A stretch of DNA of 64,000 nt, taken from the NCBI GenBank assembly GCA_021234155.1, contig JAJEKV010000056.1:3705330-3769329 (forward strand), given 5' to 3'. Shown here piece by piece: positions 42,784-53,554 of the stretch. Below the pieces are notes generated by a model. The model was not told the origin of the DNA and searched no databases. It saw nothing but the letters and a program-made list of their open reading frames with translations. Each line of letters begins with the position of its first letter. The stretch's first letter is position 1. This stretch comes from Isoetes taiwanensis. Lineage: Eukaryota > Streptophyta > Lycopodiopsida > Isoetales > Isoetaceae. The position numbers and the translations under genes are program-made.

Positions 42784-44404
42784 TGTGACGTTCCAAGTAT
42801 TTATACGGTATAAGTATAAATATGTTGACACGTCACCAGAGATACATACGCCATGCCACATGGGGTATGGGAACCTAGGGGGGTTCACTTAAAAGGGATT
42901 AAATTAGCTATGCTAATTTGATTGTTAACAATAATTACCTATAATTAAGGAACTAATATTTAAAAACCATAATTAAGTTAATTATGGTTTGGGAAGGTGC
43001 CACGTGGCCACCCTCGATTGGTTAGCATGGTAATGCTAATTGGGTTCAATAGGGTGGATCCCCACCCCCATATCAGCCACAACTCACCTTGAGCAGTGGA
43101 GCGCCACCCTTGTGACCAGAGCTGAGCGCCACCCTGAATCTCACACAAGCTGAACACCAAGACCAAGCAGATGGAGATCCCCAATGACAATGGGTCGAGC
43201 CGAAATACAGGTGGGTGGCTAGTATAGTTGTGAATTCTAGGATAGCGCCCCTGTTGGGCACCTGTTTGGGTTGTTGGTCTGTTCTCTCTGTGTTTACTCG
43301 TAGGAACTAACCCTTGATTGTAAAGGTAAGTTCTCTATATATTTCGATTCTGGTTTTGCTTGTAATGAATGGATTGGTGGTTGTTAGCCTAGTGTTACTC
43401 TGGAAATGGGGGATTAAGGGGGGTAGAGACCTCTGAGGCTAATTATTGTAGTATGCTCCTAGATAGAGCCCTGTATTATCCCGTTAAATGCGGCCTGTGC
43501 ACAAGAGCCCACCGGGTCATAGATGCTATGGTACTGGCTTAGCACCAGACAAGGAACACAGTGGTGAAGTGGAGGTGGGGTCTTGCACGAACATAAAAGG
43601 CTCCTGGGACTCCTATAGCGAGCTAGACCTCGATAGCCTGGTCCACGAGGGGCGGGTATGGGTCCGACACTCCCCGGGTGGGAAGGTGTGATCCGTATGG
43701 AGCACCTTGCACTTTGAGTAGATTTAGGGCGCAGTAAGTCTGCACGGATGCGGGGGTCGCTGATGCGGCACGTATTCTCTAGCTTCGCCCATGGAGCCAC
43801 TGTGATTACGAAGGGGACGCTTCCCCGACCTGCCTCATCGGACCGGGACTTCATGAACCCGGAGTAGGCTCGGCAGGTGATGCCTCGAGCCCTGCGTCTC
43901 CGGAAGGCTATAGCGACGCCATAGCGTGAATTGACCCATCTGCAAAGTGTGCACAGGAGGGGCGGATGGAGTGGACAACCCTAGCCAATGTTCTATGCCA
44001 GCCAACGCCATGTCAAGATTCGGTCTGCTGATCTCTTGAGGCCTAGCCGTCAGTCGACCCTCACTGGAGTCTGAACCGGGGTAGAACCATGGTTTTGGGG
44101 TGTTTTCCTAGGTTTAGATGCATATTCTTTGCCGTTGGTATTTGGATGGATATGCCACCCTTCGTGGTGGTTATTTATATGTGATTTATGCTGTGTGCTA
44201 ACCCTTGTATTCACGCTTCCGCGACGTAGGAGCCCCATTGAAGGCGTGGGCCGAATGACCCCTTCGTGTCCTTCTTTCGGGCATCATATTATAGATGGCC
44301 CGAAATAGACGGAGGGCCCTGCTCATGGCGAGTTGGTCGCCATGGGAGGGGAAAGTCCCCGTATGTATACGGCCGGGGGTCGTATATGTTCAGGGAGCGT
44401 CACA
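42784..44404 (+). repeat. 3' LTR of the H3 chromovirus
   Basis: 1,621 bp, TGTGACG…CGTCACA, followed by TSD ACCTC. Confidence 0.95.
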
Positions 44405-44409
44405 ACCTC

Positions 44410-44540
44410 CAGGGAATAACCCTGCATATGAGTGTCTTCAATAAGTATTGGTAGTGCACTTGGCAAAGGTGCTTGACTTTCAACTAGAAGGTTGCGAGTT
44501 CAAAGCTCCATGTAAATCCTTTTGCATTCGTGTGAGGACC
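44410..44540 (+). mobile_element. tRNA-derived SINE-like head
   Basis: A tRNA-like stretch, GTAGTGCACTTGGCAAAGG…GGTTGCGAGTTCAAAGC (about 44448-44510), resembles A and B boxes with the normal spacing. It lacks a paired acceptor stem and lies next to the chromovirus flank. A dyad 'ccatatacgag…cccatatgg' follows. It could be a chance match. Confidence 0.35.
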
Positions 44541-46080
44541 ATATACGAGTATAATGCTCGTATGATACGAATACCCATATGGTCGTCACAAATGCCTTCT
44601 TTATGCCTGTATATGTAGCTCTAGCTCTAATGTTTGCATTGAATTGTCAACAATACCTACATATCTCTTACCACTGGATGTCTATAACAGAGTCAAGGAT
44701 CAATTGTAAGAGTCGTATCCATCTCAAGTTAGATACATTCTTGGAGGTAGCAGTCATACATCCCTCCGAGTGAATAGATATACCTGCTTATAAAGTGCAG
44801 GAGGCAAATTTTGAACCAAAAAAATCATGAGATCATGTGGGGCTGTCTCAAGGCAACGAAGGTGTATGAAAGATACCTCCGATAATGACCATTGAAATCT
44901 TCCTAAGTCTTTCTCCCGGTAAGCATTTCTGGCGTCAGCTGTTCTTGCAAAGACTTCTCGTGGCAGTGAAGCTGTGCTGAAGACTCCTTTGGCAATGGTT
45001 TATGGGAATTCAATTTTTCATGTAATGACCTTCTCTCGTCCACTATGAAAGGCCATTGAGGACTAAAGAAAAAAGGTGATAAAACTTCTGATTAATGGAC
45101 TCCTCCTGGCAATGAAGCTGTGCTGCAAACTCCTCTAGCAATGGCCCGTGGGAATATAATTTCTCATCTATGACCTCCTCTCGTCAACCAAGAAAGGCCG
45201 TTAAGGAGCAAAGGGAGAAAGTGGTAAAATTGACAGAACAATGGTCATGACATGTCCCTGGCCTTGAAGCCAGTCTCTAGAATGCGTTGCCAACGGTGCG
45301 AAAATAGTGCGGGAGATCTCCCTAGTAGATCTTTCTTTATTGATGTTTTTTTTTGCTATGGTGATTCTGTGTTAGATAGATTGAGGCTCCCATTAGTGAC
45401 CAATTTCGTCTCATTCAAGAGGTTAAGGAAGCTAGAACACCTTGATCTTCCACTGAACTGGGGCCATTCTATTCTTTGTTTCAATTGATTTGGATTTTTT
45501 TTTTCCATGCACTACAAGAACCGAAGCATTTTTTGATTCCAAAGATTCACTCACAGTGAATGACGAGGCTTGAATTTCACTCAGAACGCACTTGGATCTC
45601 CTATTTTTCGCCTGTTTTGTGAAGGAATTGGCTCAAAATTTATCTCCAATTGCACATCCATTGAGATCTGCCCTGTTATTTTTCGGGTCCTTCTTGGAGC
45701 CATTTTTTCCATCCTAGGAGGCACAAGCGGCTTGCTGTTTTCTGGTAAAGCAGATCTAGTAGCCTTAGACATTTAATTCCAAATAATTCTGGGGTAGCAA
45801 GCAAGAAACAATTTCTGTGACAACAGAATTCGAGAAAGGGCATCTAACAATCACATTATAAGCTTTTGAAGTCTTAATTACTTGACAACCTCTATTTTCT
45901 CATATTACCAGAGATTTTATATTCCCTGACAAATAGTTTTAAAGCCCGGCAATGCCAGGCTCCAGGCACCATAACTAGTCTTTATTAACTTTGAAACATT
46001 GTTTTGCCTCAGTGGCAAACAACAATTTTCCAGGCCCCACATAAGGTAGACCATGGAGAGTAATTGTTTTCTTAGGTGAA
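44541..46080. other. No gene; diverged 150-bp tandem duplication
   Basis: Two diverged copies of a stretch containing 'gaagctgtgctg…actcct…ggcaatgg' and 'gacctyctctcgtc' lie at about 44940-45080 and 45095-45230. Nothing else is recognised. Confidence 0.45.
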
Positions 46081-46083
46081 ATT

Positions 46084-47935
46084 TTACTGGGTTCTAGAAT
46101 ATAGATTCAAGGCTACACTAGGCAGCATATAAAACCCTTGGGGGTTGAGAAGCTTCAACAAGGTCAGGAGTTGTGGTTCTCAAGCCGGAAGCTTGAAGAA
46201 CGGATGTGCAAGTCACAACTGTTATAAGATTGTGCTATGGGCACAATCTAAAATCGTTTTAACAATGATTCGAAACTGCACTATGTTGCAGTGTTGATTC
46301 GCAAGTTTGGCATGGGAAGTCTAATGGATTCTAAGAGTGGGGAACCCAGGGTTCATGGTAGCTAGTCTTTGCCTCTTTTGAGGCATGTAACAATTTGGTA
46401 TTATAGCAAGATTCATTCTTTTCTATGGCAGTTACCATTGTTAATTGTGGGTTGTTGCAGGGATTTCTAAAATGGCATTCCTATATACGTTAAATGAATA
46501 AGGAATTAAGATAATAAAATGGGTTTGACTACTACCGCATGCAAATGCCACCCAAAAAATACTAGGAAAAAACCGTATTGGACTCTTTAGTGTAAAAGGA
46601 GAGTCCTTGTTTTTTGGTTATCATTATTGGTGCCATTGGTGCATGCCGATAACTAGTTATTAATACTGGGTATTGATATCTAGTTACTAGTACTATACCA
46701 CCCATATAAGACCGATAAGGTGGTTATCGGTCTTGACATCCGCCGATAATCAAAAAATGTGTGGCCTCGGTTGTACATCCTCGTCCAGATATTTGGCATG
46801 TAAAGCCTCAGTCCTACTAGGCAGCGTATGACACCCTTGGGGGTTGAGAAGCTAACGTTAGGAGTTGTGGTTCTCAAGCCGTAAGCTTGAAGAATGGATT
46901 GTGCAAGTCACAACTATTATAAGATTGTGCTATTGGCACAATCTAAAATCGTTCTAGCAATGATTTGAAACTGCACTATGTTGCAGTGTTGATTCACAAG
47001 TTTGGCATGGGAAGTCCAAGGGACTCTAGGAGTGGGGAACCCAGGGTTCATACTAGCTAGACTTTGTCTCTTTTGGGGCATGTAACAATTTGATATTGTA
47101 GCAAGACTCAGTCTTTTCTATGGCAATTAACATTGTTAATTGTAGGTTGTTGCAGGGATTTCTAAAATCGCATTCCTATATATGTTACATGAATAAGGAA
47201 TTAAGACAATAAAATGGGTTTGACTACTACCGCACCCAAACGCCACCCAAAAAATACCTGGAAAAAACCTTATCGGACTCTTTAGTGTAAAGAGAGAGTC
47301 CTTGTTTTTTGGTTATCATTATTGGTGCTTGTTGATAACTAGTTAGTAATACTGGGTACTAAGTTATTAGTACTATTCCACCCATATAAGACCGGATAAG
47401 GTGGTTATCGGGCTTCACATCGGCTGATAACCAAAAATGTGTGGCCTCGGTTGTACATCCTCGGCCAGATATTTTGCACGTAAAGCCTCCGTCTGGTTGG
47501 TTGCATGCAACTTCCTTTAATATGCTATATAAGAGATCATAGATCTCGAGGGAAAAAGACACAACCTTGGCTACCAAGATGGTGATCGTTGGGTTGGATT
47601 CTAGAATATGAATCCAGGGCTACACTAGGCAGCGTATGAAACCTTTCGGAGTTGAGAAGCTCTAACGAGGTTAGGAGTTGTGGTTCTCAAGCCGAAAGCT
47701 TGAAGAAAGGATTATGCAAGTCACAACCGTTATAAGATTGTGCTATGGGCACAATCTAGAATCGTTCTAGCAATGATTCGAAACTGCACTATGTTGCAGC
47801 GTTGATCCGCAAGTTTGGCATGGGAAGTCCAATGGACTCCAAGAGTGGGGAACCCAGGGTTCATGGTAGCCAGACTTTGCCTCTTTTGAGGCATGTAACA
47901 ATTTGGTATTGTAGCAAGACTCGGTTTTTGGGTTG
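46084..47935 (+). repeat. Tandem array of 0.7-0.8 kb repeats, three copies
   Basis: Copies start at about 46105, 46803 and 47611 (anchor ctacactaggcagcRtatRa). Each holds 'ggagttgtggttctcaagcc', 'gattcgaaactgcactatgttgcagtg', a 'gattgtgctatgggcacaatc' dyad and, in copies 1-2, 'ttgttgcagggatttctaaaat' and 'gggtttgactactaccgca'. Pieces reappear at 53555-53640 and 55950-56010, so copy 3 seems split by the intervening sequence including SMG1. An LTR-like or satellite origin is possible. No protein is encoded. Confidence 0.75.
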
Positions 47936-48035
47936 CCCCTAGGGGGGGCAAACCCTCGTTTATGTGGGTTTGTGGGATATACTGAGTATATGCTGGAATA
48001 TACTCAGTATATGTTGATGACTGCTAAAAACCCTT

Positions 48036-51000
48036 TGTTCCCTGTAAATGCACGGTCAGTTGCGTTGTGGATCAAGGATGTTCTGGACCGGGTAACTGGC
48101 AGCTCCAATCTGATGAATAAGAACACAGCAGGGAGCGATAAATTTGCTTATGGCTATATAGAAAAAAGAGTTCTGGAATTAGAAACAGAGGGTGAGCATC
48201 CAATCTGGGTTCTCGTTTTTCCGGCGGTTTCTTCATATAGTAGCGTGTATAGCTAGCCTTGCCTTAGGTTTACGTCTTTCCAGTGAATCCATGCTTATAT
48301 CTAAGCAGCCTGAAGCTTTTCTGGGTGTTCTATCATCAAGTATTGAGACATATAGCAGGGGAAATACTCCTTCGTTAAGCTATCTACGGTTCAGAGATTC
48401 AGCAGAAGAGGCTGTAAAACCCAACACTGACCATGTCCAACACCTCAAATATTAGATTCTTCTTTTCATTAGTATTTTTCAGGTTTGGTTTGCTTGTTTT
48501 GAAAACTATCTGTTTTTATCTGTGCACAGCGACAGTTATATTCGGCATTTCTTAACAGTGAAACTGTTCATAAGTCTCTTGAAGGCACGTGTAAGAACAA
48601 AATTTCTAGCTATTTACTAGTACTAACAATATCCTTATTATTGAATAAGAATTCTTTGTGGCTTGCCATATCAGTGGCTGCACCGTTAAAACAATTGGAT
48701 AAGGGGATATTATGGACAATAAAGACCAGTTTACGGTACCATAGATGGAAAGCAATGTCAATATTCCTTTTTTGATGCCTTCTTGCAGCCAATGCCAATG
48801 TATGGATGAAATTCATGCTACATGTTTCTTATCTTTCATTCCTTGCATGCTTCATAGGTTCAGAATTAGAGTGGAAGTCCGCACAGAAAAGCCTGGAAGT
48901 TACAAGCACCAACCTATCTAAAGCAACTGAGGAGCTACGTCTTGCTTTACTGGAACGGACTTTGCAGCAGGTGAATTTTAATTGCACATTCATCTTGGTG
49001 ACACTTATTAGAGGTATAGTGCCTGAAAGTTGCTTTTTTGTATAGGAGAATTGCAAGTGGCATCTTCTGAACTAAGACGACAAATGATTGAGGCAACCAA
49101 CAGTGTGGCCACTTTTTGCAAAATGATGCGGACACATTCTGCCCTGACATCAGAAAACATTTTAATGCTAGAAGAGGTGTGTTTTATATATGCACGTTTT
49201 GTGAGCTTTTATAAAGTAGGAAATAACAACGTATGTGCGCTTATGCCAAGCTAACCCAAGTGCAACAAATAAGATGCCAAAACTGGATGTCTATGATTTT
49301 AATTGTAGACGGCGAGTACTATGAGGATCCGTTATTTGCATGTAAATTCTTATCTCTAGTTCATTTACAGGTTTTGGCAATCACAGACTCATCTGAGAGT
49401 GCAAATAATGTGCATATGCTAGCAAAGGAAGCGATAATGGAACGTAAAAGGTTGGTTGCAGATATTTCAAAGGTATATTCTATGTTGAATGTTGTCCCAT
49501 GCTTTAGGTTAATATGAAAAGAAGCGAATGAGATGATGTGAGTATTGTTCCTGTAGGCACATGCAGCAATCCTTCCTTTAGAGCCAATGTTAAATTCTGC
49601 AAAAGGTATAGTAGCCAGTCACGACGAACAATCAGATCGTGCGACGGATGCCTTTAAGCTAGGCCACAGTCAAGCATTATTGCAGTCTCTCCATACGAAG
49701 GTGAAAGATATGATACCTATTTTAGCAGCACTTGCACCTGGGATCATGGCTCTCGTGGAGCAACTACACTCGTCATTGACACAACTTGCTCGAATTGCTA
49801 GCTTAGATGCAGGTGTTCTCCACAAGGTGATTCCTTTGACTTCTCAAAGTGTGGCAGACATACAGGCTTTATAGCTGCATAATGTTTCCTTTTCTGTCAC
49901 ACATTTAAACGTAGTTTTTGTAGCATGGGCCATAAGATGTATATAGTGTTTTTTACTGTTTGTTCTGAGTTGTTAGTCAAGCTAATGAATTATGTGAGAA
50001 AAGACCTGAAAGCAATGAAGGTCTTATGCAATCATAAGCCATGCATATTTGCTTGCAATGCTCTCAGCTGGTCTCTTTTTCCTAATTAGACCTGGTTTTT
50101 CCTAATTGTCGTATTGATAATTTTGTTTGTTTAATGCCCCTATGATGAGTGAACCACTCTATTAGGTTTGAGTTCCCTTGTAACGGGATTCTATGTTGTA
50201 AGAACTTTGTGAGAGGAGAATTTTGTGTGTCCATTAAACTGATTTGAATGTTATTTCCAGGCTTTTGAAGGGGCTAGTGAAAGTCAAGTTGCTAGATCAC
50301 AAAGTGACATTATAGCACCCGGCACTGACAAAAAGGTAGTATCCTCACATGAACAGTCTAGTTCCTTTTTTCAACCAACAGCCAGACCATTTGCGGATGA
50401 TGAGGTCTGCTTTGAGGATGAGAATGACTCTTGGGTTTCACCCCCCAATAGTGAGGATATGAACTGTTATGGCTTCTATTCAGATGCTTCAACACCAGCA
50501 TCCCCTAACAGCACCAGGCAGTTGCTATTTTCATATGAGGATCCAGAAATGTGGACAGCTTGCAGAAATTTGAAGACTGGACAATCGATGGCAGATCATC
50601 TTTAGAAGCACATAGCCAAGTCAGTGCTACTTCGTATGAAAAACAAGTACCAGAAATTGCTCAGGCTGCGTGGGTTATTGATAAGCAGGAATTTGAAAGC
50701 TCTCAGGCTAATGAAAAATCGCAAAAGCCAGCAGAAACAAAGGGGGCAAGCACTCAAAATCCATATCCATTCTTAGTGGCAGAAAATCAACTAATGTCAA
50801 AAGGTAGTTCCTAAGGATTTTGTGCTCTTGTATCTCTGACTGACGTGAAGCATTGAATCTATGCGCAGAAAGGAACGCTTATGCTGTCTCTGTCCTCAGA
50901 CGTGTTCGGGCTAAGCTTGAAGGCCGTGATAATGAGGGGAATAGGTAATGTGCATGAGTTTATGTAGAATTATTTAACAGTATGCTTGTTTCCCTTAGGC

Positions 51001-51142
51001 AAGCAAGCACAAGTTTCTGAACATGCGTGTTTTCTTTAGGCAAGCACAACAAGTTTCTGAACAAGTCGACAGTTTGCTGCGTCAAGCAACAAGTATCGAC
51101 AATCTGTGCAACATGTATGAAGGCTGGACACCATGGATATAG
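48036..51142 (+). CDS. SMG1: SMG1 kinase gene, 3' exons with FATC domain (partial)
   Basis: SMG1 is the PI3K-related kinase that phosphorylates UPF1 in nonsense-mediated mRNA decay. Exons by GT-AG borders and phase: about 48036-48191, 48249-?, 48530-48590, 48858-48970, 49046-49176, 49371-49472, 49557-49826, 50261-50803, 50869-50944, 51040-51142. The last exons encode RNAYAVSVLRRVRAKLEGRD and then SEQVDSLLRQATSIDNLCNM, ending YEGWTPWI at the stop. This is the FATC domain at the extreme C-terminus of PIKKs, and the flanking motif points to SMG1. Earlier exons are helical. The phase does not match at the 48970/49046 junction, and a 1-nt shift sits near 50550. The kinase domain is absent from the window, so this is a truncated copy or a gene with very long introns upstream. 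Confidence 0.7.
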
Positions 51143-53554
51143 TCACATTCCCAATATTTCTCAGTGGAGGTGCTTACTGACTGTTACAGTGTCTTCAGGC
51201 CGGCAGCAAATGAACGGACAAAATTCCTGCTGTCATTTATGTACTGTTCATTGACAGCATTTGTTGCAGACTGTTACCTTATAAGATTGTCGATACTGGG
51301 AGATGAAAGGATTTCTTCACAGTGCACTTTTGACTTGAGGTGGCAGCAGATGTTGTCAATAACAGAAGAAATTAGCAGGTGCATGCAGATGGTATGTGGA
51401 CTCCTATCTGATAACGAAAGAAAACAACAGTTGCATGCAGATGGTATATGGACTCCTATATGATTTCTCAAATTGGAAGCTAGTATGTTCCTAACTTCTG
51501 TACTTGCAGTACATGCATCTGTACATACAGAAAAGATGCCTGACGTGTAACCTGGATCAGAAAATTCATAGTGGCAGAAGCTCCTCCAGGATTTGCAAAT
51601 GAGTTAAAAATGAGGACCTAGTGCCTAGTGAGTTGGTTATGCTCAAGCTAATATATAGTTATCATATAAATATACGTTTCTAATTTTTCTTAATGGTAGT
51701 GTGGTTGCAGAGACGGATATCCTTGTTACTATGCAAGCCAATGTACGTGCAATATGACAGCTAAAAACTGGACCCTCACCAACAAGGATATTCAATTCTT
51801 TAATAAGTGATCATCTGACTGGATCCTCTTCATTAATACGTTATCAATGTCATCTTCAGACAACTGCTCAGGAGGCTTTCCATTTGAAGCGAATCTTATC
51901 CCACATCTTTATTATACATGTAAAGGAGGAAAAGCAGGAACACATAGTTGAATGCAATTCAACAGACGCAAAAAGCTTCCTCACTGGCAGTAGCCATGCT
52001 TGTTGTTTTTTTGAATTTGAATTGACAAGTTGTTGAATAGAGCTAGGATTGAAGAGATGCCATCAAAAAACTAATGGTTATAATTGCAGAAGGCATGGCA
52101 ATCTGGTTGCAGAATGCTGTTTTGGCAGAAATGTGGCATAGGAGATGAATGAATGAGCCTTGAAAGAGATGGTAATTTGTTTGCTATAAATATTGCTTGA
52201 TCAAATGCTCAACAGTTCACTGTCAAGAAAATTATAAAGATTTGAATGTCATTTCAGCTTTTGTAACATGGACATTTATAGGTCAGAAGACACTGCTGCG
52301 TTGTAAATGTTGAGGTTTTGATTAGTTGTTTGGGGTTGTGGCAAACAGGACATATAGTAGCGGATGCCTGGTGTTTGCTGGGCGTGCTACATTTTTTAAT
52401 CTTTTACATACAAAACCACAATCATTCACGAACGAACGTATTGTTCATGAGTAATTGGAAGAATTTCTATGAGCATGTATTGAATTTGGTGATTGTATTC
52501 AATTTCATGAATGCGTCCAATATTTTCTTGGTAATTGTATTCCCTCGACACAAGGGCAAATCAAACTTACAAACGTTGGCCACGTTTCTATTCGATCCAG
52601 TCTTATGTGGAAATTCCAAATATACCCTTCAAGTTTGTAAATGTCCCAAAAAATACACCTAGGGTATTTTGATAAAATGGCAATAACATTTTTGGGTTGC
52701 CCCTAGGAATATGCCAATGACTGCTAAAAACTTGCTATAGAGTGTAAATTGGCGGTCGCCATTGTTCTTGAGCATCCATCTCGAAACCGGCTAACCGGTG
52801 CCAACATGGGTTTTTGGGGCTAACCGGCATCGAGGAAAGCTAGATGCAGTAGCTAGTCAAATGGTTGCTCTGTGATCAGGTTTCTGATGTTGTTCTTGAT
52901 GCTCTGATGATGCTTCTGAGCGAGACCTTTGGACCGGTGAGCTGGCCCCATAGCCAAGGTGTATATGCCATAGGTAGACCTCATCCTTGCCATCTAATTG
53001 TAGTTCATGCCGAAGCTGAGACGGACCATAGCCATAGCCATACTCTTGATCTCTTAGGAAGCTCCCCTTCTCAGTTGCTGGAATTGGTTCAATAACAAGC
53101 GCTTCCTCTTGGATGGGAAAAGCGACTGGATCTCAAGGTTATCTTAAAAAATCTCACCTCTAAAATGTTTCATTTCCATGCTTATGTTGCTTATTTACGA
53201 TATCGTGTTACGCATATGTAGGTTTTTGCAGGCAGCTCAATTGGGTGGAAGGATACATTTGTTGCTTATGAAGCCCAAAGGTTTTGAGAGTCCTTAGGCA
53301 CAACTTAAACAATAGTATAGGGTTTATTCTTGAATTCGTTCACTACTTGCGGCATAAAGAATGTAGGAGCCCATACTTCCTCTACTTGCCGACGTACAAA
53401 TAGAACCATTTTGCTTTCTAATTAAATGCGAGGTTTTGAAAGGTGGAATAAGGTTCTTCCCTACGAGATTAGGCATGTCGCTGGACAAATTTAGACAAAA
53501 TAAAAAACATGCAAATACACCCTGAGGCCACTGGAGGGCAACCCTCCGTGCGCA
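51143..53554. other. SMG1 3' flank and unassigned sequence
   Basis: No supported gene. 52690-52755 (tttttgggttgcccctagg…tgactgctaaaaac…tgtaaat) resembles 47925-48050 at the start of the SMG1 segment, so the segment is bracketed by related sequence. An open frame at 52865-53095 (HSHSHTLDLLG) has no recognised domain. Confidence 0.4.

Larger units (their letters stand above)
31345..44404 (+). mobile_element. 13.06-kb chromovirus (Ty3/gypsy) carrying a histone H3 domain
   Basis: The ends are exact: 5-bp TSD ACCTC (31340-31344 and 44405-44409), and TGTGACG at the 5' edge with CGTCACA at the 3' edge. LTRs are at 31345 to about 32965 and 42784-44404. A primer-like TGGTATCGAGCC lies at 32966 and a polypurine tract AAGGAGGGGAGAA at 42771-42783. 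Order: 5' LTR, ORF a (33665-34003), H3 fusion (34045-34989), ORF b (35248-35895 and on), fragment c (to 37284), gag (37539-38420), protease, RT, RNase H, integrase, chromodomain-like end, 3' LTR. The extra 4.5 kb before gag is unusual for the family. Confidence 0.93.

Noticed and set aside
44448-44510. A functional tRNA gene
   Set aside because: The A- and B-box-like parts are present but no acceptor stem pairs and the anticodon arm is poor. Kept only as a SINE-like hint.
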